64,000 bases of DNA from QHXQ01 sp038322995 (GTDB lineage: Bacteria > Acidobacteriota > Blastocatellia > Pyrinomonadales > Pyrinomonadaceae), in NCBI GenBank assembly GCA_038322995.1, contig JBBQGM010000005.1, positions 1-64,000 on the forward strand, read 5' to 3'. Each line of letters opens with the position of its first letter. Within the stretch, counting starts at the first letter, position 1. The notes beneath the pieces were generated by a model. That model did no database searches, had not been told where the DNA came from, and saw nothing but the letters and a program-made list of their open reading frames with translations. Below are positions 29,701-37,250 of the stretch, in pieces. Position numbers and translations under genes: made by a program.

Positions 29701-29788
29701 CCTCGCTATTTATACGCGCCGCACGGCGGGCCGGGTGCGCCGCCCCACGCCTGAGCCGGAACGTGCAGCCGCCGAGCAGCAACAATGA
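26774..29788 (+). CDS. YfhO-family GT-C-like membrane protein, paralogue 4
   Basis: A 1004-residue paralogue, last of the tandem set. It starts MNKAAAAGQSWWRRRRADVA, then the first helix and the GDAFCYSYPLRTVAW loop. The bundle, the extracytoplasmic DTAEWAHERPDMRP segment and the EMFYPGWVATVDGQPAPI block are all present. Its start overlaps paralogue 3 by ATGA. Its last 105 bases overlap, tail to tail, the end of the fifth YfhO-type gene on the other strand, so both proteins end in charged, Gln-rich cytoplasmic tails encoded by opposite strands of the same DNA. Confidence 0.85.
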   Translation: MNKAAAAGQSWWRRRRADVAALALIGLFFTLFFGWVLFGRQWLLGGDAFCYSYPLRTVAWDMLRHGQLPLWTPYVMSGYPLLSMAQLGLGYPLTWGYLFLSEAWAEQLYVLAPFLLAPAFTYAYAREIGRSHTAALLAGLSFGYGGMTTNLLGIIGMPNNSLMWLPLMLIAIERVRTRRFAPCLIAATGAYAMSILNGHGQSLLYVGLVAGTYAAYLSLTIGAPTDDNAPRPVRRWLNLYRWRPLLIAAGAGLLAAGVAAFQILETLRAVRRSIRGTLTYSFFSSGSFPPMWALKSLAAPLYTERGLDVTAYVSPLVLLLALLACVCVRRARVRADQLRIYFWLLTAGLAAVLMLGYYTPLHRLIYHVPLLNRFRVPSRHAFEWTFALSILAAYGWDACARRGARAPLTSTHARRALVVSLLALALCVLTGLLWGQATMRAQVPASAPPDGAAPGLWYTGLPISSYLAWKAALMLLTCAALWYARQLAAPRGRTMLLTAAIAVNCFVEPYIMVKNWWAGFAKTPARVVTAAPLTRYLQQFPPQEGRVYTRINLFQDEYATAPRVDALNLTARYGLHNVAGYEPLLLERYSRALGNVGLDSVNPLPGYPPYDALLGSNSHVLDLLNVTRLATFQNLRPSPMALPEKNGLRFDLSEAGLEIKPHTTAHVGLTDAMADSLALVTSLANSGDIAQGTAVARVRLRTFDGRSIERELRAGVDTAEWAHERPDMRPTIKHSLAPVFDRQAGDLQNSYQACRYLAQLALGARVRVQEITVENLSDHATLAVWAASLHDAATGQTEPLSRKLLYLQLDAGRWQFDRSNDVLILHNGRAQPRTWLVAEAAAVDAEEALRRIRGESANTFDPARTALLEVKPNELPALPGGGLAPDSSIRITRYEPNRLLLETSAPTATVLVVSEMFYPGWVATVDGQPAPILLTDYLLRGVALPAGQHKVEMYYAAPAARTGALISALTLLLLGGLAIYTRRTAGRVRRPTPEPERAAAEQQQ

Positions 29789-32710
29789 GAGCGCGCTCAG
29801 CCCCAAGCCATAATAAAAACTTTGCGGCCAAAACTCGAAGCGGACGACGTGCGCGCCGGCCGGCACTTGGACGCCGCGTAATACATAATCAGTCTGATAG
29901 AGCCGCGCGGGTGTGTCGTCAACCGTCGCGCGCCAGCCGGGATAGAACACGTCGCTCGTGACAAGGAACGCGGGCGCATTTGTCTTGACGCGCACTTCCA
30001 TCGCCCCGGCGTTGAGGCTCGTGACCTGCGCGGTCGCGGCCGGGTCGGCCTGTTCGGCTTTGAAAGTCGTATCTTCGACAAGCGCGAGTTGGGCCGGATC
30101 GAAGCCGCGTCCGTCGGGCAGACGCGACGTGCGGATCGCGTTGACCGCTTCGTCCGCCGTCACGCGCAACACTTCAGGCACGAGCCACGCGCGCGGGCGC
30201 GCATGCAGATTCTCGTAAACAACCGCCGCGCCCACATCCTCCGCTTTCACCGCCGCGCTATAACCGCTGTTCGCGGCGTTGATGTCGCCTACACGTCGCC
30301 AGCGCGTCGCATCGGCGAGCGAACCGGCGACTGGATTGATCGGCGTCGCGGTCTGCGCCTGTTCGTCGAGCAAAGTTATTTTCTTGAGCGCCATTGTGCC
30401 GGGCGGGCCTGTCCAGCGCAGTGCGATAGATTTGATTGCGCGCAACGCAAGCTGCTCATTCCGGTGGGGCGCTTGGATTGCTAGCAGCGCAACGTAATCG
30501 TGCCCCGCACACTGCGCGCCGCCGCGCTCGACCGGATAACTGCGAAAGACGGGCGCACGCCCTTGTTGCATGGTCGGCCGCACATCGGCACAGTCGTAGG
30601 CCCACTCGCTGCTCTCCTGCCCCGCGTTTAATGTGAGCTTGACTGTGCGCGCGGCCACGTCCGTGAGTGTGAGCGTGGCGAAGGGTTGGCCGGCCGTGAG
30701 TTGCGCGGAGCAGGCAAGCGCGCTGACGAGACCGATCTGTGTGGCGCGCATGGGCGTCGGCAGATCGAGTTTGAAGTCTGCCGGGTGATGCGGATCGCAA
30801 CCGAGGCCGAACTGCGCGGCGAAGTCATTGACCGACCAACGCACGCCGCGCTCATCCGTCGTCACGGGCGGCTCGACTTTGTCCGGCGGCACGACGAGAT
30901 AACGGACGGCCAGCAGATCGAGACTCTGATTCGTTGGCTCACGCCACGCTTCATCGATGCTGCCGTGCGGCGGCATCGTCAACAAACGGCTGACGCGTGT
31001 GAGGATGAACGGGCCGTAGCCGCTTGCGCTCGGCATGGCCCAGAGCTTTGACAAATTCGGCGGCAACTCCGCGACGCGCCCCGTCCCGCCGCGCACGGGC
31101 AACAAGCGTTGCTGCGTCGCGGCCAACTCCGCGCGAAAGGTTTGCGCGGGCACGGGCGCGTTGAGATAAGCCTTGTACGGTGCGCGATAGTGCCACTCAT
31201 AAAACCAACCGAAGCTGGCGAGATCAATAAACAGCGCAGCGATGAGCAAGGCGCTACGCAGCCGCGCGCGCGGTTGGGCGTGCCAGTAAAACAACGTCGC
31301 GCCGCCCGTGAGCAAGAGCAGCAACGGCAGGCCGACGGCCGCGTTCGCCCACGGCTTGAGCGTGATCGCATGGCCGAGTTGGTGGACGGCAAGCGCATCG
31401 ATCTTCGCGGCGAACAAGCCAAGCGCGAGCAGGCACACACCCACTGCGCCGCCCACGCCGATCAGTATGCGATTGAGTAGTCGCTTGTTAACGGTCTGTT
31501 GTTGGATCGCTTTGACGCCGAGACCGGCGAGCAGGCTGACGGCGAACGTCAACTCAAGATAGTGGCGCGCGGGCGCGCGAAACTTGTTGACCACAGGCAG
31601 GTGATAGACGAGGCGCGCGAGCGGCGTCGCCTCGCCGAACGTTAACAGCAGGGCGACAGCACACACGCCGAGCCAGAAGCGTGCCGCAACGTTCTGCCGG
31701 TGCATGATGCAGCCGAGGGCGGCGAGCATGAGCGGCAAGAGACCCGCGTAGCCGCTCAACTCACCCGCGCCCCAGCCGTCCGCGCTCGAAGGCCACGCAC
31801 CGAAGTAGGGGACGCCGTAGAACGCATCCGGCGCGCCGCCATAGAGGAAGGGAAAGAGCAGCACCGGCGCTTGTCTGAGCGGCAGCGCGTAAGCGTTGAA
31901 CTCCGCGAAGCTGAGCGATGCGCGCCAACTCAAGCGCGCCAACTCCGCTGTCGGCCAAAGTTGCAGCGCGGCCAATCCTACGCCGAGCGCGACGACGAGC
32001 GCGCACAGTCCGTAGTAGCGCCAACGGCCCACGGGCGCGTGCCAGCCGGTCACAAACGCAAACGCGCCGCTGAGACAAAGTGTATAGGCGAAAATTTGCG
32101 GATGACCCGCGAGCGCGGCACACGCGACGGCGAGCGCGGCGATGACAAACCAATGGCGTTTGATCTCCCGACTTTGCAACTCTGTGAGCGCCCAGATGAC
32201 GAGCGGCAGCCACGCGGCCGTGTGGACGACGGCCGCGTGCCCGACGTGCGCGATCATGAAAGCGCACAGTCCATAGATGCAGCCGCTAATCGTCGCCGCG
32301 AAGTGCGAGCGCGTGAGCGTGAACACGTAGCCGTAAGTGAAACTGCTGGCCAGCACATAAGCCGTGAGCAGGAACGGTTGATAGCCAGCCGCGCCAAACA
32401 GCGAGAACAGCAGCGCGGGCGGATACCACATCATCAACTGTGCGTCGCCGACGGCCGGAAAGCCGCCCCAGATAGTTGTGTCCCAGAAGACGTGCGGCGC
32501 GGCAAAGTTCGGCAGGAAATAGATGATGCCGTCGCCCGGCGCAAGTAAGCGATCAGAGAGAAGCACGGGCGCGAAGAAGAGGAGATAGAGCAGCGCGTAG
32601 CTGAGCAGCACGCAGGCCGCATGTGCGCGCGTGGCGCGGGTGCGGGCGCGCAACGTGCCCGGTGTGAGCGGCGTAAGCCTCTGTTCGTGTCCGTTCGGTG
32701 CGTCAGCCAT
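29684..32710 (-). CDS. YfhO-family GT-C-like membrane protein, more divergent fifth member
   Basis: A 1008-residue multi-pass membrane protein facing the tandem set. The first loop reads APGDGIIYFLPNFAAP, keeping the Gly-Asp of the family, followed by WGGFPAVGDAQLMMWYPP. It has the YHLPVVNKFRAPARHYLEL segment seen in the paralogues and the C-terminal DVFYPGWRATVDDTPARL block. It differs clearly from the four tandem copies elsewhere, so it is an older relative and not a recent duplicate. Downstream on the same strand, and probably in the same transcript, is only the overlap with paralogue 4; upstream is the methyltransferase gene at 32741. Confidence 0.83.
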   Translation of the reverse strand: MADAPNGHEQRLTPLTPGTLRARTRATRAHAACVLLSYALLYLLFFAPVLLSDRLLAPGDGIIYFLPNFAAPHVFWDTTIWGGFPAVGDAQLMMWYPPALLFSLFGAAGYQPFLLTAYVLASSFTYGYVFTLTRSHFAATISGCIYGLCAFMIAHVGHAAVVHTAAWLPLVIWALTELQSREIKRHWFVIAALAVACAALAGHPQIFAYTLCLSGAFAFVTGWHAPVGRWRYYGLCALVVALGVGLAALQLWPTAELARLSWRASLSFAEFNAYALPLRQAPVLLFPFLYGGAPDAFYGVPYFGAWPSSADGWGAGELSGYAGLLPLMLAALGCIMHRQNVAARFWLGVCAVALLLTFGEATPLARLVYHLPVVNKFRAPARHYLELTFAVSLLAGLGVKAIQQQTVNKRLLNRILIGVGGAVGVCLLALGLFAAKIDALAVHQLGHAITLKPWANAAVGLPLLLLLTGGATLFYWHAQPRARLRSALLIAALFIDLASFGWFYEWHYRAPYKAYLNAPVPAQTFRAELAATQQRLLPVRGGTGRVAELPPNLSKLWAMPSASGYGPFILTRVSRLLTMPPHGSIDEAWREPTNQSLDLLAVRYLVVPPDKVEPPVTTDERGVRWSVNDFAAQFGLGCDPHHPADFKLDLPTPMRATQIGLVSALACSAQLTAGQPFATLTLTDVAARTVKLTLNAGQESSEWAYDCADVRPTMQQGRAPVFRSYPVERGGAQCAGHDYVALLAIQAPHRNEQLALRAIKSIALRWTGPPGTMALKKITLLDEQAQTATPINPVAGSLADATRWRRVGDINAANSGYSAAVKAEDVGAAVVYENLHARPRAWLVPEVLRVTADEAVNAIRTSRLPDGRGFDPAQLALVEDTTFKAEQADPAATAQVTSLNAGAMEVRVKTNAPAFLVTSDVFYPGWRATVDDTPARLYQTDYVLRGVQVPAGAHVVRFEFWPQSFYYGLGLSALSLLLLGGCTFRLRRGAAHPARRAARINSEAAQQQ

Positions 32711-32740
32711 GCGGGTTGGTAGCGGCGTGTGCGCGCCCGG

Positions 32741-33640
32741 TCAACGGCGGCGCGCGATGACGTACATGATGTCGTAGAGGTTGAGATAGAAGCCGAACTT
32801 CGTCAAGCCTGTTCGTTCGAGTTGGCGAAACAGGCGCGGGCGGTGCTGGCGCAGGACGAAGATGTTGTAGGCGACGTTGCCGAAGCTGCGATAGAAACCG
32901 CAATAGCGATTATAGACGACCTCGAAGCCGTGCCGTTCGAGCAAACGCGCGAGCGTGGCGGCGGAGAAATAATGTAGATGCGTGGGCGGATGAATCATGC
33001 GCCACTGTCGGCCGCGCAGGCGTGCGTTCAGGCTGTCAGCGTCGGCGGTCGTGATGGCCAACAGCGCGCCGGCTTGCGTGTGCCGCGCGATCTTCTCCAC
33101 GTACAGGTGCGGCGCGCGGAGATGCTCGATGGTGTCCCATAGACAGACCACGTCGAACCTCTGCGCGCCATAGTCGTGCGCGAGAAAATCGGCTTGCACC
33201 ACATCGAGCTTTAATTGTTCGCGCGCATGGCGTACGCCCGCGTCCGTGATGTCTATGCCCTGTACGTGAGCAAACTTGGCGCGCACTTCGGCGAGGAAGA
33301 AGCCGTAGGCGCTGCCGATCTCAAGTAGTTGTTGGTGGCGCGCGGGGGCGAGAAACTTTTGCAGGGCCCGAAAGCGCAGTTGAAAATTCTTGCGAAAGAA
33401 GCGTTCGTCCGCCGCATAGTCGCTGAACTCCGCGCCGGTGAAGAACTGCTCGTTGTAAAGCTCGAACAGTGCCTCATCCGTCAGCCGCATATCGGCGGAG
33501 ACATAGCCGCACGCGCGACAGCGCAGGATGCCGGGATAGAGCGGGGCGGCCGGCGCTAGCGCGCCGCAGACAATGCACTCGGCGGCGGCGGGCGTTTCGA
33601 TCAACGGCGAAATTTGTTGTTGCGCGTTCAACGTGGGCAA
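32741..33640 (-). CDS. Class I SAM-dependent methyltransferase with N-terminal zinc ribbon
   Basis: A 299-residue protein. The N-terminus has two CxxC pairs (ECIVCGA and RCRACGY), probably binding zinc. The methyltransferase fold follows: motif I LLEIGSAYGFFLAEV, an acidic strand end in GIDITDAG, and DVVCLWDTIEHLRAP. The C-terminus (HLHYFSAATLARLLERHGFE) matches the methyltransferase type often found in surface-polysaccharide clusters. The likely target is a sugar or lipid-linked glycan, inferred from the neighbouring GT2, GT4 and Wzt genes. The frame begins with TTG 33640; there is no ATG before the first CxxC pair. Confidence 0.85.
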   Translation of the reverse strand: MPTLNAQQQISPLIETPAAAECIVCGALAPAAPLYPGILRCRACGYVSADMRLTDEALFELYNEQFFTGAEFSDYAADERFFRKNFQLRFRALQKFLAPARHQQLLEIGSAYGFFLAEVRAKFAHVQGIDITDAGVRHAREQLKLDVVQADFLAHDYGAQRFDVVCLWDTIEHLRAPHLYVEKIARHTQAGALLAITTADADSLNARLRGRQWRMIHPPTHLHYFSAATLARLLERHGFEVVYNRYCGFYRSFGNVAYNIFVLRQHRPRLFRQLERTGLTKFGFYLNLYDIMYVIARRR

Positions 33641-33701
33641 TGGACGTTTCGTCGGTTATGAGTTGTCAGAAGCAATTTGCCAACTCAGCGTCAGCAGAAG
33701 G

Positions 33702-33786
33702 TGATCCACGAAACACACGAAACAATACGAAAGGGCATATCTGTTCGGTGTTCTGGTTCGTGTTGCTTCGTGTGTTTCGTGGATCA
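33702..33786. repeat. REP/MITE-like hairpin built from CACGAA words
   Basis: Two 30-base arms (33702-33731 and 33757-33786) are complementary at 28 of 30 positions around a 25-base centre. Each arm consists of degenerate copies of a word like CACGAAA. It lies between two minus-strand genes and has no coding capacity. Similar word-built hairpins occur elsewhere in the window with different words. Confidence 0.85.
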
Positions 33787-33821
33787 TTTCCCTCAGCCTG
33801 TCCGAGTTGTCATACAATTTC

Positions 33822-34853
33822 TCAGAATAATTCCTCGTCCTTGATGAAGCGCGGGCGGGCCTTCACCTCTTTGTAAATCTTGCCGATGTACTCGCCGACG
33901 AGGCCGAGGAAGACGATCTGCACGCCGCCGAGGAAATAGATCGGAATGACCGTGCCGGCCCAACCGGGCGGCGTGTGCCCGACGAGTTTTTCATATAGAT
34001 AGAAGAGCGTCATCGCGCAACTGAACAGAAAGACGAGTGCGCCGGTGAACGTGACCAACCGCAGCGGCACGACGCTGAACGACGTGATGCCGTCGAGCGC
34101 CAGCGAAGCGAGTTTGCTGAAGCTGTGCTTCGACGTGCCCGCCGCGCGCCGCCGCGCGTCGAAGGGCACCGTATCGGAGCGATAGCCGATGTCCACGAAG
34201 ATGCCGCGCAGGAATAAATTGTATTCGCGATATTCGGCGATGGCCGCGAGCGCCTTGTGCGAGACGAGCCGATACTCCGAGTGATGCTTGATGATGCGTG
34301 CGCCCAACAGGTTCATCAGGTTGTAGAAGAACCATGAAGTGGCGCGCTTCACCGGCGAGCTTGGGCCATACCTGCGCCGCACACCATAGACGATGTGCGC
34401 GCCCTGCCGATACTTAGCCAAAAACTGGGTGATGACCGCTTCGTCCTGCTGCAAGTCCGCGTCAATCGTGACGACGCAATCGGCGCGCTCTTTCACCCCC
34501 AGGAGGCCGGCTAAGAGCGCGTTCTGCGTGCCGACGTTGCGCGCCAGCTTCAAGCCCTTCACCGTCGCGTCCTGTTCGTGCAGCGTTTCGATGATGGCCC
34601 ACGTCGCATCGTGGCTGCCGTCGTCCACGAAGTAGATGAAACTCGCGCGCTCGATCTGACCGTCGGCGCTGAGTTGTTGCAACAAGGCGCAGAGCCGTGC
34701 GGCTGTGTCCGCGACGACCAACTCTTCGTTGAGACAGGGCACGACGATGGCGAGCAGCGGGCACGCGCGCGCCCGCTCTGGCGGCGCAACTTGCGTGCGG
34801 CTGCGCGCCGGTGCGGCCACGCTCTCACCTGTGCTGCGGGTCGTCAGACTCAA
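33822..34853 (-). CDS. Polyprenyl-phosphate glycosyltransferase, GT2 (CsbB/GtrB/ArnC-like)
   Basis: A 343-residue membrane GT2. After a Pro/Arg-rich start comes the GT-A core: LLAIVVPCLNEE, FVDDGSHDATW, NVGTQNALLAG and DADLQQDE, the donor/metal-binding acidic motif. Two membrane helices near the C-terminus (about 260-285 and 295-320, ending LGLVGEYIGKIYKEVKARPR) are typical of enzymes that load a sugar onto undecaprenyl phosphate. Such lipid-linked sugars feed GT-C enzymes outside the membrane, so this is the natural donor supplier for the YfhO-type proteins nearby; that link is inference. The start is TTG 34853, preceded by GGAG. Confidence 0.88.
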   Translation of the reverse strand: MSLTTRSTGESVAAPARSRTQVAPPERARACPLLAIVVPCLNEELVVADTAARLCALLQQLSADGQIERASFIYFVDDGSHDATWAIIETLHEQDATVKGLKLARNVGTQNALLAGLLGVKERADCVVTIDADLQQDEAVITQFLAKYRQGAHIVYGVRRRYGPSSPVKRATSWFFYNLMNLLGARIIKHHSEYRLVSHKALAAIAEYREYNLFLRGIFVDIGYRSDTVPFDARRRAAGTSKHSFSKLASLALDGITSFSVVPLRLVTFTGALVFLFSCAMTLFYLYEKLVGHTPPGWAGTVIPIYFLGGVQIVFLGLVGEYIGKIYKEVKARPRFIKDEELF

Positions 34854-34871
34854 AGACGTTTGCGCTCCGGT

Positions 34872-37250
34872 TTAGCTTGGGGCGGCGGCGCTTAATTCGA
34901 GCGCGACCGTCAAACGTGCGAGCAACTGCGCGAGACTCGGCCACACCTGTGCGGGTGTGAACGCGAGCCGGCGCGTGCGTTGCGCCGCGATGATGGTGCG
35001 CCGCCTGGCGGCCTCATGCGTCAGTTGGTAAGCGTGTCGGGCAATATCTGCTAATGACTCTGTCTGCTCGAACAGCACACCGGCTGTGCCCAGCGTTTCA
35101 GGTACGGCCGTCGCCCTCAAGGCCAGCACCGGCACGTCAAACCACATCGCTTCGACAAGCGGTGCGCCGAAGCCCTCGTGCTCGCTAAGCGACAAGTATA
35201 GGTGCGCCGTGCGGTAGTACGCCAGCAGCGCCGCATCCGTGATCTGGCCCGGCACTTCGACGTGCGCCGCCAGATCGAGCCGCGCGATTGTCGCCTGCAC
35301 ATGCTGGACATAGGGATCGGCCGCGCGGCCTGCGCCCGCGATGACTAAACGCGCGCACGGATCAAGCGTGCGATATTGGGCGAACGCTTCCACCAGTCGC
35401 GCCTGTTGTTTGTTCGGCGCGATGCGCCCGACATAAAGCAGGTTCGTGCGCCCGTCCTGCAAACGGGCCAGCAGTTCGGCGTCGGGCGCGATGTTCCACT
35501 TGGCCGGGTCACATATAATCGGCAATACGCCGGGTGCGTGGAAGCCGCGCGCCGCAAGCTCGCTGGCGTTGTAGGCCGAATCGCCGACCGCGACGGGGAA
35601 GTGGCGCGCGAGCCGGCCGAGGTATGTGCGCCCGGTCTCCAACATCCACGCGAAGCCGGGGCGGTACGGCGCGTAGCATTCGGCGGGCGTGATGTTGTGA
35701 TAGACGAGGCACTTCGGCCCCGTGTGCGCGACGGCGAACGCGGTCAACTCCGAACCGATGGAATGATGATAGAGCAAGCCGGCGGTCGGTTCAGGTTGGG
35801 TTTCGTCGAAGAGGTGCGCCGCGGTCGCCATCTGCGCAGCGCGGCGCTTGACGAAAATCTCGGATTCGTAACCGTGTTGCCGCAAGTGCGTGCGGATGGC
35901 GCAGGCCTGCTGCGAGATCGCATCGCCGTAAGCGATGTCTGGCAGCAGTTGATGAATCGCGCGCAGTTCATGCCTGTGGGCCGGCCGAGGCTGAGCGGGT
36001 GATGACGACGCAAGCAACGGCGCAGCGTTGTTTGCTTGTGTGAGTCCGAGCAATACTTCATAGCGCCTGATGACCTTGTCCCAGTCAGCCTGCTCGGCTG
36101 CATAAACGCGCCCGCGTGCGCCCAACTCAATTAACTCTTCGTCGGACGTGGCCGCGATACGGGCGCAGAGTTGCGCCCACTCGGTCTCGGTCGCGGCGAG
36201 CCAACCGCCGTTTGCGCGCGTGACCGCGATGGCCGTCGCCGGACAATCGCGGTGCGCGGCGACGGGCCGACCCACCGCCCACGCTTCCATCAGCACGCGC
36301 GAGAAACTTTCGTTGCGGCTCGGTTGCGCGAGCGCGCGGCAGTGTGTGAGCAGCGCGGCCTTCAGTTCGTCTGACACGAGACCGAGATCATGTATCCCAA
36401 CGGGCGCGGCGAACGACGTAGCGCCGGGGCCGGCGAGGACGAGTTGCAGTTCGGCCTCCGGCTGCGTTGTTTTGAACTGCGCGAAAGCGCGCGTCAGGAG
36501 CAGTATGTTTTTAGTCTCATCGCGCCGGCCGAGGTAGAGCAGGAAAGGCGCGCCGTGTAGCTGTGTGGGCAGCGCGGCGGCGAGTTGGGCCGGTTCGTAG
36601 TGGGTGTGCTCGATGCCTTCGCCGACGACCGTGCTGCGCCCGTAGATACCAGGGCCGTAGAGCCGGAGCGCAAGCTCAAACTCGCCCTCGGAGTTGAACA
36701 ACAGGCCGCGCGCCACGCGAAATATTTCCGCCGTCTGCGGCAGATAAGCCGCCGCTTCGTCGTGCAGGCACGGTTGCAGCCATGCGCGGGTGGCGACGAG
36801 CGGCACGCCGAGCGTTGTGGACGCGAACATGTAGGGCAGGAAGATGCAGGCGTGATAGTTCTCGCCCGCGCCGCGCAGATAATCGAGCAACGTGGCCGAT
36901 TTGATGTTCTCGTGGCCGAACGTGTGCGCGTCGGCCATTGAGACGGGGCTGACGCCGGGGCGGAGATCGGCCGGCGTGAGCGCAAGCAGTTGCGCGTTGA
37001 CTTGATCGAAGCGGGCGGCGGCGCGCGGGTCAACGGGGAAGCGGCGGATCGTCAAACCTTGTTCGTGTGTCGCGCCGGGCGCGTGTTGGTTGAGCGACCA
37101 ATCTGTTTGGAATGCACGGTTACAAGTAGTCAGCACTTCAACGTTGTGCCCGCGCGCGGCGAGGCGCGTCGCGATTTGGAAAGCCTGTTGCTCCGCGCCG
37201 CCCGGCAGGCTCGCGCCGAACCACGGGCTGATAATGGCGATGGGCTTCAT
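34872..37250 (-). CDS. Tandem GT4 glycosyltransferase (two GT-B enzymes fused)
   Basis: A 792-residue cytoplasmic protein made of two GT4 units. Unit 1 (about 1-400) opens IAIISPWFGASLPGGAEQQA, with FLLYLGRRDETKNILLL and a C-terminal block RNESFSRVLMEAWAVGRPV. Unit 2 (about 430-785) opens HQLLPDIAYGDAISQQA, with LLYVGRIAPNKQQARLV and SEHEGFGAPLVEAMWFDVPV, keeping the E-x7-E pattern. Both donor sites look intact, so the protein could add two sugars in sequence. Its ATG overlaps the TGA of the coiled-coil gene at 37247, suggesting coupled translation within the Wzt operon. Confidence 0.87.
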   Translation of the reverse strand: MKPIAIISPWFGASLPGGAEQQAFQIATRLAARGHNVEVLTTCNRAFQTDWSLNQHAPGATHEQGLTIRRFPVDPRAAARFDQVNAQLLALTPADLRPGVSPVSMADAHTFGHENIKSATLLDYLRGAGENYHACIFLPYMFASTTLGVPLVATRAWLQPCLHDEAAAYLPQTAEIFRVARGLLFNSEGEFELALRLYGPGIYGRSTVVGEGIEHTHYEPAQLAAALPTQLHGAPFLLYLGRRDETKNILLLTRAFAQFKTTQPEAELQLVLAGPGATSFAAPVGIHDLGLVSDELKAALLTHCRALAQPSRNESFSRVLMEAWAVGRPVAAHRDCPATAIAVTRANGGWLAATETEWAQLCARIAATSDEELIELGARGRVYAAEQADWDKVIRRYEVLLGLTQANNAAPLLASSSPAQPRPAHRHELRAIHQLLPDIAYGDAISQQACAIRTHLRQHGYESEIFVKRRAAQMATAAHLFDETQPEPTAGLLYHHSIGSELTAFAVAHTGPKCLVYHNITPAECYAPYRPGFAWMLETGRTYLGRLARHFPVAVGDSAYNASELAARGFHAPGVLPIICDPAKWNIAPDAELLARLQDGRTNLLYVGRIAPNKQQARLVEAFAQYRTLDPCARLVIAGAGRAADPYVQHVQATIARLDLAAHVEVPGQITDAALLAYYRTAHLYLSLSEHEGFGAPLVEAMWFDVPVLALRATAVPETLGTAGVLFEQTESLADIARHAYQLTHEAARRRTIIAAQRTRRLAFTPAQVWPSLAQLLARLTVALELSAAAPS

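Noticed and set aside
31700..32548. 282-residue plus-strand ORF over the fifth YfhO-type gene
   Set aside because: Highly charged, low-complexity translation with no domain; the minus-strand frame has clear membrane helices and family motifs.
33702..33786. Hairpin as an insertion-sequence end
   Set aside because: No transposase gene and no target-site duplication is visible; it fits a REP-like element better.
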